From assembly GCA_022495005.1 (NCBI GenBank), contig JAGYXB010001750.1, positions 186,001 to 250,000 of the forward strand: a stretch of DNA of 64,000 nucleotides, given 5' to 3'. Positions 46,893 through 58,022 of this stretch are shown in pieces. Within the stretch, counting starts at the first letter, position 1, and the number at the start of each line of letters is the position of its first letter. A program made the translations under genes and the position numbers. Below the pieces are notes generated by a model, which was given only the letters and a program-made list of their open reading frames with translations, searched no databases and had not been told where the DNA came from. Origin of the DNA: Rhyacophila brunnea. Taxonomy: Eukaryota > Arthropoda > Insecta > Trichoptera > Rhyacophilidae.

Positions 46893-47417
46893 CATCATCA
46901 TCATCAGCTTGAATCTATCCACTGCTGGATGAAGGCCTCTTCAAGCTGCTTCCACTTCTGCATTGCGTTGCCACGTACTTCCGCAGAACTTTATCATTCC
47001 GTCGATACAGCAGCCTCTAGGTCTACCTTTCGGACGTTTTGTACCTCTTGGATACCACTGGATGAATAAATTTGTCCAACAATTGTCTCTTCTTTGAGCT
47101 ATGTGTCCAGCCCATCTCCATTTCAGGCTTTTAATGAACTCTATTACAGCGCAATTCGCAAACCCTTATCTGCTTCCATATCCACTTATTCCTTTTTTTG
47201 TCCTTTCGCGTTATGCCCAGCATGCACCTCTCCATACCACGTTGTGCTACTCTAAGTTTATGGATCTCTCTTTTACTTAGGGTCTACGTTTCACACGCAT
47301 ATTTGATTACGGGAAGCACACTGGTTGAACACTTCGCGCTTTAGGCACAGTGGAAGGTCACTTTTGAAGACATTATTCAGGCGGCCAAAATCACTCCAGC
47401 CTAGCTTTACTCTGCGA
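46893..47417 (-). mobile_element. RTE-like LINE, truncated copy with target duplication
   Basis: The minus strand holds the family tail (MERCMLGITRKDKK, LKWRWAGHIAQRR-like, RPRG-like). The (ATC)n repeat seen on this strand just inside 46893 is the 3' end. ACAAATGTGTCAT at 46880-46892 recurs at 47418-47432 with an extra GT, a target duplication of about 13 bp. The copy starts near the block that 25355-25380 carries in the longest copy. Confidence 0.8.
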
Positions 47418-47432
47418 ACAAATGTGTGTCAT

Positions 47433-47897
47433 TATATAAATCAATAAAGGGAATACTATTTTCATGCATCAGTTTTTGGTTCACCCTCGAATATAAATAA
47501 CTACTTGTTTGGGTCTAATAGGCGTTCTGCTTAGTCATACAAATTCCCTATTAGAAATTTCCGAGTGCAGCGGTACACGAAATGTCCGATCGCCGACTTA
47601 TTGATTTACATTATCAGTGAGCGCCAGCACTTAATATACTAGACTAAACTCCACTCCACATCGCTTCGGGGAACCTAAGAGAAAGGATAATTAATTCGAC
47701 AATAGCAAACTTTGTGACAGCAATTCGATAGATAGAGACTTCCTGAAATTGCACAAAAGTGATTTATATTACGATATGCATTATTTTATCTATAACGTTT
47801 GATTTGGAACATAACTGTCTATATAAACTTATTCATCAGGTGCCTAATATTAAATGCTGTATAAATCATTATGATATCTCTACCTTTATCTATTGTC
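47433..47897. other. No feature recognised
   Basis: Ordinary non-coding sequence; small open frames only. Confidence 0.4.
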
Positions 47898-48341
47898 TAT
47901 GTATCACAGCACACTGGAGAATAGGATTTGTTCCGCGGCACACCAAATAAAAATGCTTTAAAAAAGGAAATGTACTTTATTCTTATTAATATGAATAAAG
48001 GAAATCATAGTGTAGGTAACAATTTTTTAAATATTTTATTAACATGGATACAAGTACAGATGTGCTTATAATTGTATTAGTGAGAAGGATGCAATTTATT
48101 TTTAGAAATAATTCTGTCAAAACGCGGCTCTAAATTAGATAAGCAAACACGTAACTCATTTACCATCTGTAACCACTAGGTACGAATGTGTCAAATATTT
48201 TATTTGAATATGTAGATGTTGAATTTATTTAAAATTGAAGAAAATTTAAATGAATAAGCATTATTTAAAATGAACAGTTTTGAGGGTTCTTCCTCCGCGG
48301 CACACCCTGAGGCTTCTTGTGGTTACACAGTTAGGCAGACA
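47898..48341. mobile_element. hAT MITE family G, copy 2 (partly truncated)
   Basis: It is the collinear relative, in the opposite sense, of 56144-56781 over the GCGGCACACC and 'gattt' blocks. It ends in AGGCAGACACTG at 48341, the family tip. The left tip is worn (CACAGCACACTGGAGAATAGG resembles an inner block of the other copy). Confidence 0.65.
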
Positions 48342-48349
48342 CTGGTCTA

Positions 48350-49030
48350 TACGATATTAATTATTATCAATTTTTGTTTACACCTGTATTAATATCGAAA
48401 AGTTGGTAGACTTGCTTTAGAAAATATAATAAAAAAGCATCATTTACCAGAAGCAGCAAGCTATTATTTAATATTATAGAAAGAATAACGTACACCTCAC
48501 TTAAATAAAGTTTATGAGACCACTACAATCTTATAATAAATATTGAATTAAACTTGTCAATATTAATATTAAAAAATATTGTGAAAAGATGATGTATAGT
48601 TATACGCTTTTTTAAAACCGAAAAGTGCATATCGTGAAAATTTAATGTGACAACCAATTTTATATCGCTTATAGTAATTATCTCGTTGAAGGGTAGGTAC
48701 AATATTAATTCTTAGATCAAAAATTTCACGAATACAATATAGATATTATACAGCCGGAGTTTATCCATAATTTTCCGTCTGATAGATAGCCAGTCCGAAG
48801 CTCTAGCACTGAATTTTAGTGTTTAAATATTACTAGGTGTGAAATAATTACTTTGTCGTACGAAGTAAAATTATTATTATCAGGTCGAATGGAATTAAAA
48901 ATAAAGCTTCTTTAAAATGGCTGACACAGTGCATGAGATTACCGCACCACAATATTTATTGAAAATCTGATTAGCGGCCCCAAAACGACAAAAGCTCGTG
49001 TCGTCACCTTTCTTATATAATGCTATATCA
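48350..49030. other. AT-rich sequence, nothing recognised
   Basis: No supported feature; leads into a GC-richer block from 48970. Confidence 0.4.
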
Positions 49031-49140
49031 TTATTTTGTGTGATTTTGTGACGGGATTATCGCTGCGTTCAATTTTCCCGAAGCGGCGGCCATTTTGGAA
49101 TGTTTTCTTCTTCCGGAAAGGGATATTTGAATCACGAATC
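49031..49140 (-). promoter_or_regulatory. Possible promoter core / first-exon candidate
   Basis: Minus-strand CTTCCGG-type (ETS-like) and AAAATGGCCGCC (YY1/PHO-like) words occur within 40 bp in an otherwise AT-rich stretch. The ATG at 49093 has a good insect start context (CCAAAATGG) and opens a 20-codon frame, MAAASGKLNAA..., ending at 49031. No convincing donor follows. It may be a 5' UTR with a short upstream frame, or chance. Confidence 0.2.
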
Positions 49141-49349
49141 AGGGATTACCAAAATTGGACATTTTAATATCGTTATACATATAAAATACACGTAAATCTT
49201 GTAAGTCTAAAGAAAAAACTTAGTCAGCAAATAATAAGGAAAAAAATATAGTAATTCGTTTTTTCGGTAGTTTATCAATTTCAATTTACTAGATTCATGA
49301 TTGTTTGTCTACTTAAATATATTTTGGGGTCTAATATTCTGATCTTTTC

Positions 49350-49925
49350 CGACCATGTACGATCCTATCATAATACGACTGTGTTTAGGAAAAAGGGCGT
49401 AACCCTCGATTTTTCGAAAAGTGCTTTTATTAGATATTAACAATCTATACAACTAAATACACGTTCTATAAAAAGGAAGTAAGCCGCAAATGCCGAATTA
49501 TTATCTAAATTCACATTTTAATTGAGATTAATTAATCTTTAATATATGGAAAAAAGCATTTATCCTCAATTTTATTGATTTTTCTATAATAACTTCTTAA
49601 ATTATTATTAGATCGAAAATATATTACACCAAATCATCAATCTTCATGCACCCAATGTCTGTGACTATTTAAAAAAAAATATTAAACTAAAATCTCTCAA
49701 AAAACGTTTTTTGCCTCTCCTGTAAAATTTGTTTTGTGAGGGTTACGCCCTTTTTCCTAAACATAGTGGAGGTTTGTATTAACAAATTTTGTTTTTTTAC
49801 GTGAAATGGATGACAGCCACTTGCTCAACCTCTGTCCATACTCTGACTCGTACACAAATTGGAAAAAACAATATGACGTGTACTTGCCAGATCCAGGATT
49901 CGAACCTGGGACCTACGACGCTATA
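49350..49925 (-). repeat. tRNA-derived SINE family 1, split by a TIR element
   Basis: The 3' end (GACCATGTACGATCCTATCA, 49350-49378) and the 5' part (49767-49925 with GGTTCGAATCC) bracket the element at 49379-49766. The two SINE pieces are collinear with full copies, so the element landed in the SINE. Confidence 0.8.
49379..49766. mobile_element. TIR element inside SINE, GGAAAAAGGGCG ends
   Basis: The ends are CTGTGTTTAGGAAAAAGGGC and, mirrored, GCCCTTTTTCCTAAACATAG, with further match CGTAACCCTC. Length is 388 bp. Near the right end is 'cctctcctgtaaaattt', also seen near 22400 and 40500. AGGAAAAAGG next to GTAAC recalls the internal repeat of 3727-4450 (TAGGAAAAAGGTAACA on the minus strand). 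No coding frame. Confidence 0.75.
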
Positions 49926-49993
49926 AGGTGACGCTGATATATTATATACATCATGATATATATACCCACATATTTAATAAGTAACAACAGATT

Positions 49994-50255
49994 ATCGTCG
50001 TTTCCATTGCAAAATTGTACATCTGCAAAATCTCAAGTTTTCAAGGGAGCAAAAAACACTTAAACACAAAATGTATTGCACTTGAATCAATTCAAAAAAG
50101 GTTTTCATAATTTCAACGAAAATCAAATTTTTGTAATTAATTGTTTTATTTTGCATTGTGTATAAAGGCGATTTTTGCGGTTATAATTATTAAGTATACA
50201 AAATTGTCAAAAACGCTAATTTATAGATATTCAATTTTTCAATGGAAACGACGTT
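49994..50255. mobile_element. Short TIR element, ATCGTCGTTTCC ends
   Basis: ATCGTCGTTTCCATTG on the left is mirrored by CAATGGAAACGACG on the right (ending about 50253). The interior of about 230 bp is AT-rich without a frame. The ATCGTCG tip equals that of 3727-4450. Confidence 0.65.
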
Positions 50256-50259
50256 ATTT

Positions 50260-51640
50260 TAAAAGTATCAGATCACTTAATTTGTAGATTCATAGTATTA
50301 TTTATTCAATAAATGGTAATTATAGCAGTTTATCTATCCACAGTCAGATTAATATTAAAAGTATATATATATATTATAAATTTATGGCTTGTGTATAAAT
50401 ATCGAAGAATTATTTTATGAGTGTGTATTACATTCATCCAATTTATATATATATTTCACTCAATTACAAAGTTTACTTAATTATTTTGTCATTAATCTAT
50501 CATTCATTTAAATAATCTTATTTTTAATTGTGACATCAAAATTATATCTATTATGCTAAAAATCTAATAGCCACATAATTTTTGAAATTCCATTTATTAT
50601 TGAAAATCAATAATTAGGTAGTCAAACAAATTTTGTTATTTGAGATTTTTCATGTATATAATATGAAACTTTTACGAATAAACAGATTAATAAATTTATG
50701 ATTACGAGAACATTCTTTATTTAAAATTTCTAGACCCAATGTATACTTATTTAGTAAGTTGGTATTTTTGTTTTCTATACAAAATGATGCCATACTAATA
50801 TTCTTAAAGAACTACCTACACATTTTTTTTCATAATTTTCGTAGACTCTTTTTGTTTAATTAATATTTCGGGTGTCTCTGGTTTTTCTGCTGACATCATG
50901 TTTAATATATTATCATTATTTTCATTCTTTCAGTAATACAAACTGTACGTAACCGATGATAGCTTATAAGTATGTTAAAAATAAATAATTATTTAGAATT
51001 ATGTTTATGCTAGGTAATTTGTTTTAATTAGGTATAAGAGTGTATGTACTGATTCTTTTAAATAAACAATTTAAAGTGTTGTTCTTGACTTTTAATCGCA
51101 TGAAACCCACTCTATGTCTTGTCTACTGTCATATTACGGTTTGACAGGGGGATGGATAGGAATGTAGGGAAAGGTGGAAATGTGACAATTTATCGGATTG
51201 TGACGTAAGGAAGAGAGGAGTGGATATGGGATATGGAATGGGATAGGATAGGGATAGCATGAGACTCGGGGAAATAGGAAGCAGGGTCGTAGGTAGATTG
51301 ACTTTTACCTCTATAGACCTCAGTTACCTGTCCGGTTACTTCGCTCATTCGTGTAATGTTCGTAGATTAATGAAAAGGCATAATAAATAAGGAATTAAAA
51401 TGATGATCTCGGTTTGAGCGACACTCTATGATGATGCATAGAGACAATAGTGATAAGGATAATTAAATAAAAAGCAAGTGAAGAAATTTCAACAAATGTA
51501 TAATTAATGAATGATTTTAACTTGCGGGCGACATTGTAAAAAGTAGTATAATTATTTATCAAGTGATTTACGAGCGCCTAACACAATATAACGTTCAGAC
51601 AAAGTTAGAATTAAAATAAGAAACTAGTTCGAATCAAAGG
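50260..51640. other. AT-rich sequence; G-rich patch at 51140-51290
   Basis: Mostly featureless. The patch 51140-51290 is purine-rich with GGGA/GGAT words repeated (GGGATATGGAATGGGATAGG), unlike its surroundings. No gene was recognised. Confidence 0.45.
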
Positions 51641-51709
51641 CTAGGTTGGTGGACCGTAACATAAAAAAGAACAAAAATCAATACCAAATACTAAAAATAA
51701 GCTCTTCAG

Positions 51710-51865
51710 TTTCCATCGCGGTCCTCGAACGTGCTGGGTCCATGGGGGTACCTTCGATCTCCTGGCCTGTTGGGGACGTCCTTCAGTGGGCCTTCATCAA
51801 CGTCTCCAAAACGTCAGGACATCAACCGGGACTTGGAACTCGAGAAACACGTCCGCTTCGCTTGA
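51710..51865 (+). CDS. Putative terminal exon in a GC-rich island, unknown protein
   Basis: A TACTAA branch-point-like word lies just upstream, and CTCTTCAG ends at 51709. One phase from there encodes FPSRSSNVLGPWGYLRSP, then FSGPSSTSPKRQDIN, ending LELEKHVRFA at a TGA (51863-51865). The island 51710-51960 is much richer in G+C than its flanks, as the lectin exons are. Another phase is open for 129 codons over 51646-52035, so the true phase is uncertain. I do not recognise either translation. It may be an exon of a gene whose other exons lie outside what I could identify. Confidence 0.3.
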   Translation, partial: FPSRSSNVLGPWGYLRSPGLLGTSFSGPSSTSPKRQDINRDLELEKHVRFA

Positions 51866-52039
51866 AGGCTAAAAACTCAGAGACTGCCGCTTCGCCTTTT
51901 CGTTCTCAAGCCGCTTTTTCGTTAGCGCCGGAAATAGTTTGGCGAACTGCGTACAAACTATCCGGCGTGATCCTGTCGATGTTATGTTTAGTTGCCATCC
52001 TCAAAAATCGTGTGTCATGTTATAAAATAATATGACACT

Positions 52040-53390
52040 ACTTAAAAAGTAATACAATACATGCACTGAATTTCTTTACCATCCTACCTACGTACCATCT
52101 ACCTACATGATTCTAAATTATTCTTATCCACTATTCAGCACTGTGGTCCATGGGGTGGTAGTATGGTTCTGATGTAAATGTTTTAATTTTCTTTCTTAAT
52201 ATAAATTATCTAGGTACATCGTAGTAACGATTGTTTGCTAGTGTGGTTCTTCTTTCCACTTCTTGGCTGATTTTATTTAGGATAGTGACATAAAAGTTTA
52301 GATACAATACAATAAAATCAAACTACTTTCAAAGTAAAACGCCGAGGAACTGATATGTGACCTAGCATCGGGAAGGATGGAAAACCTCGGTATAATTATT
52401 GTAAAATTCTTCAACAAATTTTGAGGAAGGTGCAGTAAAACTTGGGTATTTTTATTTTACTTAAAATCGTATTTACTGTCTGATGATGCCAATATTTAAA
52501 GTAATCTAAATCTTTCTAGCTTAACTCTTGTGTATCCAGGATATGATAAGAGAACTATTTCTCCCTTATTTCTTTAGCCCTGATCACACCCTGAAAAATA
52601 TGCTCAATCTTGGGTGCAGTTGTTCAGGTTCCAGGGTTCACCACGTGGAGATATGATTAAAGTAGAAGAGACTTGGCTTAGTTAACTAGAGGCATCAAAC
52701 TGTGGTACGCAGTGACTACACCGTTAAAAACATTGGGTGTCCAAAGCTACAAGAAAGTGACTTTGGGTAGACTTGGATGGAGAGAGATGCTAAAATAAGA
52801 CAATCCTTTCATAGGTATTTAGTTAGCGTCAGGAAGAAGAAGCTCTAAAATAAAATTCAGTTAAGATTTGACACTGTTGTGTTTCTTTATTATTAATATA
52901 CTTACATGTGTGAGATTACCTACCACTAATAATACGTTCCCACGTTGGCTCAAATATGAGACCGTGTCATGTGGGATGCGGGCTAACACCCGCGGCTGAT
53001 CAAAAAATGTACGTTGTTTTTTTTTTCAATATGTATTTAATCCATTTAGCAACAAGATCAGCGTAGGACTACTGCAAACAGATGGAAGGGGATTGTTGGC
53101 TAAGTGTACAATTCCAGTGATTACTATCTTCAGTAATGAGGTGACAAATATGAAGTGATGTTGCATCCAGTGCAAGGACACAATGGTTTGGGTGAATTGC
53201 TTAAAACTATTAAAAACTTCCAAAAGTATAATATTAATATAAACTCCACTGTCAAGTGTGGAGGGTTATATTATGCTCAACATAGGGGCGAATAAAACAC
53301 CATATCATTACCTTTCAATAATTAATAAAGATGTTTTTTCTCAGGTAAAAACATTTTTTAACATTAAATTGAAAATGTTGAAACCTAAAT
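52040..53390. other. AT-rich sequence, faint LINE traces only
   Basis: Between 52580 and 52850 the words resemble a decayed LINE tail in the plus sense, with no usable frame. Nothing else was recognised. Confidence 0.35.
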
Positions 53391-53560
53391 AAGGTCTCCA
53401 GACCATTCAGGTCTATTTCAGACTGCACAACCGTTCTACAGGAAACACTCTCTCTCTATATCCAGTCAGTCATACTCAGCCTCTCTGTATCCCTCTTGAC
53501 CTTATCCGTCCATCTCCCCAGGGGCCACCTCAGGAATTAACTTCATACAAGAGTTCCTTC
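53391..53560 (-). pseudogene. Possible LINE 3' fragment
   Basis: Minus-strand words such as LGRWTDKVKRDTERL followed by broken frames recall the 'GR(P)..RW.D.V..' block of LINE tails. Short and degenerate. Confidence 0.35.
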
Positions 53561-53739
53561 ATAAACTCTATAGAGTCTACTCTAGATCTAAAATAAAAAT
53601 TTTAAAAGTATGTATTTAAAATTATATCAGAGGGAAAATGTATACGGATAATAAAACACACTATTTAATGCGCGATTTAAGAACGAAAGAAAAATAAACA
53701 TTTATTTTTTGATTCATCTGATTGATGTTTTATAAAATT

Positions 53740-54130
53740 TACGATAATCACTAGCGTCCACGCGACAAAAAACTTGTCATCGAGAAAGAATTTGAAATGG
53801 GGAAAAAATGTGCGCGCACACAAGTTATCGGCGACGATCTATTTTGGCGGCGCTAGCTTAATCTGATGGCAAAATAAAAATAATAATACGGGCGTGTGTG
53901 TAGGGATTCCAGACCCACGGTGACTATTTCGGTCCAAATGCTAAGATGAAAATAATTGCCCCACTAACCTTTCTATGGCCGGCTGTTCGCATCGCATGGC
54001 ACGCTTCCATTCTTTCAGCGCAGAGACGGACTTTCAGCGCGAAGCATTTTAATTGGCCGGTTTACTACATCCAATCTACTGGCGCTGAACATCGAATAGA
54101 AGGGCAGCATTCAATTGGATTACCTTGATA
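53740..54130. other. GC-elevated non-coding segment
   Basis: This block has many CpG and GCGC words (GTGCGCGCACAC, TTTGGCGGCGCTAGC) within AT-rich DNA. A 60-codon plus frame (53946-54128) has no recognisable domain. It could be a regulatory or promoter region, or an unrecognised repeat. Confidence 0.25.
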
Positions 54131-54289
54131 AGTGTTATCTTAAACGCCCTTTTCTCGTTGATTTTTAACGCCAATCATAGCCACTCAATCGTAAATACGA
54201 AGGATGCATTCTCTTTTGAATAGTAAAGTTTTATTCTATTGACCTATTGGCCAATAGGCCAACCCAGACAAGACGAATACTTAGCTACG

Positions 54290-54390
54290 AAATGAAACGG
54301 GCATGGAGAAAGAAACCAGAGAGGCCAGAGATTAACACTTTGGAGGAGGCCTTCACCCGAAGAGGGGTTCTTACAAACCAAAAAAACTAA
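54290..54390 (+). pseudogene. LINE 3' tail fragment
   Basis: The end 'PEINTLEEAFTRRGVL' has the shape of a LINE terminus (W..LEEAF...G). Only the last codons remain. Confidence 0.4.
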
Positions 54391-54424
54391 TTACATACCA
54401 TTGTCCAATTTATAAACATTATCG

Positions 54425-54610
54425 AATATTTTTATATAAAAAAATTAAAATCCTAATATATATATGTATTATACAAAAATATACAAAAATAATATTAATT
54501 AATATTATATAAACTAGAAAATAAGTAGATAATATAACCATATATAGATATATATACATAATAGATATATTCATAGGTTATACCTATATATATATATATT
54601 CATTAGATAT
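54425..54610. repeat. TA-rich simple sequence
   Basis: Imperfect TATATA runs, with ATATATATATATTC near the end. No further structure. Confidence 0.6.
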
Positions 54611-54752
54611 AGTCATTTAACTGTCATTTACTTTTGTTTGTAAGAAATAAAAAGGCTTTTTTATTATTTATTGTTCTATTGACATGTTCAATACTTCCCC
54701 GTTCAGGCACTCAAGTACTGAATTTTTTTTTGTATACTTACGACTTTATACA

Positions 54753-54990
54753 CCCACGATGGGCCGCGTGGCTTAAGCGCCGGTCTATAGTGTCGATGGT
54801 TCCAGGTTCGAATCATGGGTCTGACAGGTACACATCATATTGTTTTTCAATTTGTGTATTAGTCAGAGTATGGACCTAATAGGTTGAGCAAGTGGCTGAC
54901 ATCCATTTCTCGTTAAAATAAAATCTTTTAATACAAACCTCCACCATGTGGAGGCCCATATGATCCTATTATATTCGGATATGGTCGAAA
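54753..54990 (+). repeat. tRNA-derived SINE family 1, full-length reference copy
   Basis: The head CCCACGATGGGCCGCGTGGC then TTAAGCGCCGG holds the A-box region, and GGTTCGAATCATGG the B box (54810-54823). The body runs GGTACACATCATATTG, CCTAATAGGTTGAGC, ATCCATTTCTCG and ends ATCCTATTATATTCGGATAT. About 238 bp in all. This copy sets the family orientation. Confidence 0.85.
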
Positions 54991-54999
54991 AATACTTAC

Positions 55000-55595
55000 A
55001 CAATTTCTTTTCAATATGATATTATGCTAATTTGGACATGGTTATTCCAATACCTACTATGTTCATTATATTATTAAAAACACATGATCAAGTTGTTAGG
55101 TCAGCGCACACGCTTGTATCATGTACAATATACCTACCTACACTTAGCATATACATGACATATTTTTTTTCTTTGTTGGATTAGGTATGTACTACGGGAT
55201 AATTATTTATTTCGTTTGACTTGTACACAGCTGTATGTAATGGTACGTGGGGAGGTATGTTTTCATTTACATGAATTTGGGAGAAGCGATAGTGGCTGTA
55301 GAGCCAGTGTAGGAATTGGCATCCGCTTTACCATGTAAACACGTTTTCACAGTCATTATTCTCTGTGTTGGGTACTCAGTTGAGTCGCACTCGTCTGTTT
55401 TGTCAGTCATGCGACGATCGATCTCTGCCAAGATACTCTAAGCAGAGGGTCTCAAAACTCAGAGACCAGACGTTATATTTTAGTGACCTGCATCCATATT
55501 TGTTGGCTTTTGTATTATTAGTTGAGATAGAGATAGAAATATCCTGGAGGGGGCGCTGAAAAAATGTTTTTTGAAAAGGAAGTTTCTTTTTTTAT
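55000..55595. other. No gene recognised
   Basis: A plus-strand frame of 64 codons at 55365-55559 is unassigned. No repeats with clear ends were seen. Confidence 0.4.
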
Positions 55596-55599
55596 CGTT

Positions 55600-55930
55600 A
55601 CATCCCCTAGTGGAGGTCGGCCACCATCAGGACGATCATTTCCTTATCATCTGCTACTCGGAACAGTTCAGTGGAGCTGCACTCGTACCAATCACGGATT
55701 CTCTTAAGTCAAGAAATGCGGCGTCGTCCTCTGCAACTCTGGCCGTTGATGTCTGGTTTTGATACTATGCAGAACTTCTCGGTCCTTTTCCATTCGATTG
55801 ATAACTTCAATATTTATTACCCAGTCAGTCCAAGGAATTTTGAGGATGCATCTATACAGCCACATCTCGAATGCGTAAACTCTCCGTGACACACCTTGGT
55901 TTAACGTCCATACTCATACACCATAGATAA
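55600..55930 (-). pseudogene. LINE reverse-transcriptase 3' fragment
   Basis: The minus frame 55892-55704 reads YAFEMWLYRCILKIPWTD, then VINRMEKDREVLHSIK, a standard post-polymerase LINE module ('DAFEMW.YRR.L.I.WTD...N..VL.RM...'). It stops early, and continuation on the 3' side is frame-broken. Confidence 0.75.
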
Positions 55931-56143
55931 TAGTTGAGTGAACATACCAACGGAATGTTAAGGTCTCAATTACTAAGGAGACGTCTCATTTTGAGAAACG
56001 CACTCCTTGCGATCTCAATTCTAGTTTTTATTCCCTGAGACTGGTCCCATTTCTCAATTACCCATGATCCTAAATATAATATATAGTCGGTCACACGTTC
56101 AATCAATTCGGTGATCTAAAAAATGGAAACTATGCTTTAGAAT

Positions 56144-56781
56144 AGTATCTGCCAAACTGTGTGCCGCAAGAAGTCTCAGGGTGAGCCGCGAAGAAAAAAG
56201 CCTCAAAACTGTTCACCAATGTAACAGTGGGTCATCATTCCATTCGCATGATTCAACAGAGGAGGCAATTTTGATAGATCTAAAAAACGAACAAAGCCTC
56301 ATTTTCTGGGCTAGAGTTGTCAGCATTTTGGATATCGCTTTGAAGTCAATATCCTCAATTGGCTACAACAGCAATTAAATCTCTGTTGCCGTTTGGATCG
56401 TCGTGTCTTTGCGGATTTGATTTTTCAGCGCTCGTGGAAATGAAATAAAAAAAAATACAGAGAGAGAGAGAGAGCAGTTACAGATGGTAGATGAGGAGTT
56501 ACGTGTTTGTTTATCTAATCTAGAGCCGCATGTTGACAGAATTCTTTCCAAACATCAATTGCATCCTTCTCACCAATAAAATAAGTATTACCACCTATGT
56601 ACATACCATTATATGTCAATAAAATATTAAAATATTAAAAAAAATTGTTACTTACACTATGATTTATTTTATTCATATTAATAAGGTACATTTACTTTTT
56701 TAATGCATTTTTATTTGGTGTGCCGCAGAATAAATCCCATTCACCAGTGTGCCGTGAATTAAAAAAGTTTGGCAGACACTG
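56144..56781. mobile_element. hAT MITE family G, copy 1
   Basis: TTTAGAAT occurs exactly at 56136-56143 and 56782-56789, an 8-bp duplication. The tips AGTATCTGCCAAACT and, mirrored, AGTTTGGCAGACACTG agree except at the worn first bases. GTGTGCCG blocks lie inside both ends. A GA-repeat sits within at 56457-56474. The plus frame at 56181-56378 resembles no transposase. Confidence 0.85.
56457..56474 (+). repeat. (GA)n microsatellite
   Basis: A run of about eight GA units inside the MITE of 56144-56781. Confidence 0.85.
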
Positions 56782-57104
56782 TTTAGAATGACAATTTTTA
56801 GTTGACGGGTTTATTATGGTAGGTCATAATAATTCGATGCGGACCTGTTTCGTTGCTCTTTCCTTCGCATTGTTTACCCAACAAAGTCGTCGCTCGCAAA
56901 GTGTATCCGCGGAAGCGAATGTGGAACGCGGATAGTAAAAATACAAGACAATAAAAAATCCGCACAAAAGAGGGAATGTGACGACGGTGGCATTTACAAC
57001 AAACAATATGAAGGACGCGTCACTATTCATTTTATTTGCATCTCTCCATCTGCATTGTATCAATGCTTTACATTTTACATAATATAAACGTTTTCGACAT
57101 ATCA

Positions 57105-57512
57105 CCATCAGCCTGAATTTATCCACTGCTTGATGAAGGCCTCTCCAAGCTGATTCCACTTCTCTCAGTCCAGTGCGTTGCGTTGCCACCATCCGCAGAA
57201 CTTTTTTTATTTAATCGATCCAGCGGCCTCCAGGTCTACCTTGCGGACGTTTTGTACCTCTTGGATACCACCGAGTGACTAAATTTGTCCAACTCTGTCT
57301 CTTCTTCGAGATTTGTGTCCATCCCATCTCCATTTGAGGCTTTTAATAAACTCTATCACATCGCAAACTCTTGTCTGCTTCCTTATACACTCATTCCTCT
57401 TTTTGTCCTTTCGCGTTATGCTCAGGATGCACCTCTCCATACCACGTTGTGCTACTCTAAGTTTCTAGATCTCTCTTTTACTTAGGGTCCATGTTTCACA
57501 CGCATATGTGAC
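57105..57512 (-). mobile_element. RTE-like LINE, truncated copy
   Basis: The minus strand carries the family tail in broken frames (MERC-like start near 57440, KDKKRNE, then the GR..W.D block), ending at a CACCATCAG-type 3' edge near 57105. It is more diverged than 8770 or 46893. Confidence 0.7.
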
Positions 57513-57535
57513 CGACATAAATATTTACATATTAT

Positions 57536-57712
57536 ACATGACCATTTTCGATATTAACAGGATCATATCGACCTCCAGAATAGAGGTTGTATTAACAGTT
57601 TTTTACGAGAAATGGATATTAGCCACTTGTTCAACCTATTAGGTGCATACTTTTGGTCCAAAACAACATGTGAATTTGCCTGAATCGAGATTCGAACCTG
57701 GGATCCACGATA
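57536..57712 (-). repeat. tRNA-derived SINE family 1, diverged copy
   Basis: Family words are present in minus orientation: 'gagaaatggatattagccacttg', 'caacctattaggt' and a B-box region GGTTCGAATC. Several deletions relative to full copies. Confidence 0.65.
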
Positions 57713-57942
57713 TTACCGCTCGACAATCATGGATGTACAATGATAATGCTGACATTCTTAGTAGTAAAAACCTGTGTATCCCTATTGACTTGATGACTGT
57801 GTTAAAATTCAAGCCATATGTTCACCCAAGGTGAAGAATACAATAACTGTATTTGATAAAAATACCTCGGGGTATTGATATATTCCATTTACGTGAAGGT
57901 GGGTTTAGATGGTCGTAGTTTTATAAATTCCTTTTTTTCTCA

Positions 57943-58022
57943 TGTCCAATTCTAAGAAGATCTTATGAGCCACAGAATGGAGGTTTTTTTAAAACATATT
58001 TTTGTTTTTACGAGAAATGGAT
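57943..58022 (-). repeat. tRNA-derived SINE family 1, 3' fragment
   Basis: 'tcatgtccaattctaagaag' to 'acgagaaatggatgt' matches the 3' half of the SINE. It is cut by repeat E at about 58023. Confidence 0.65.
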
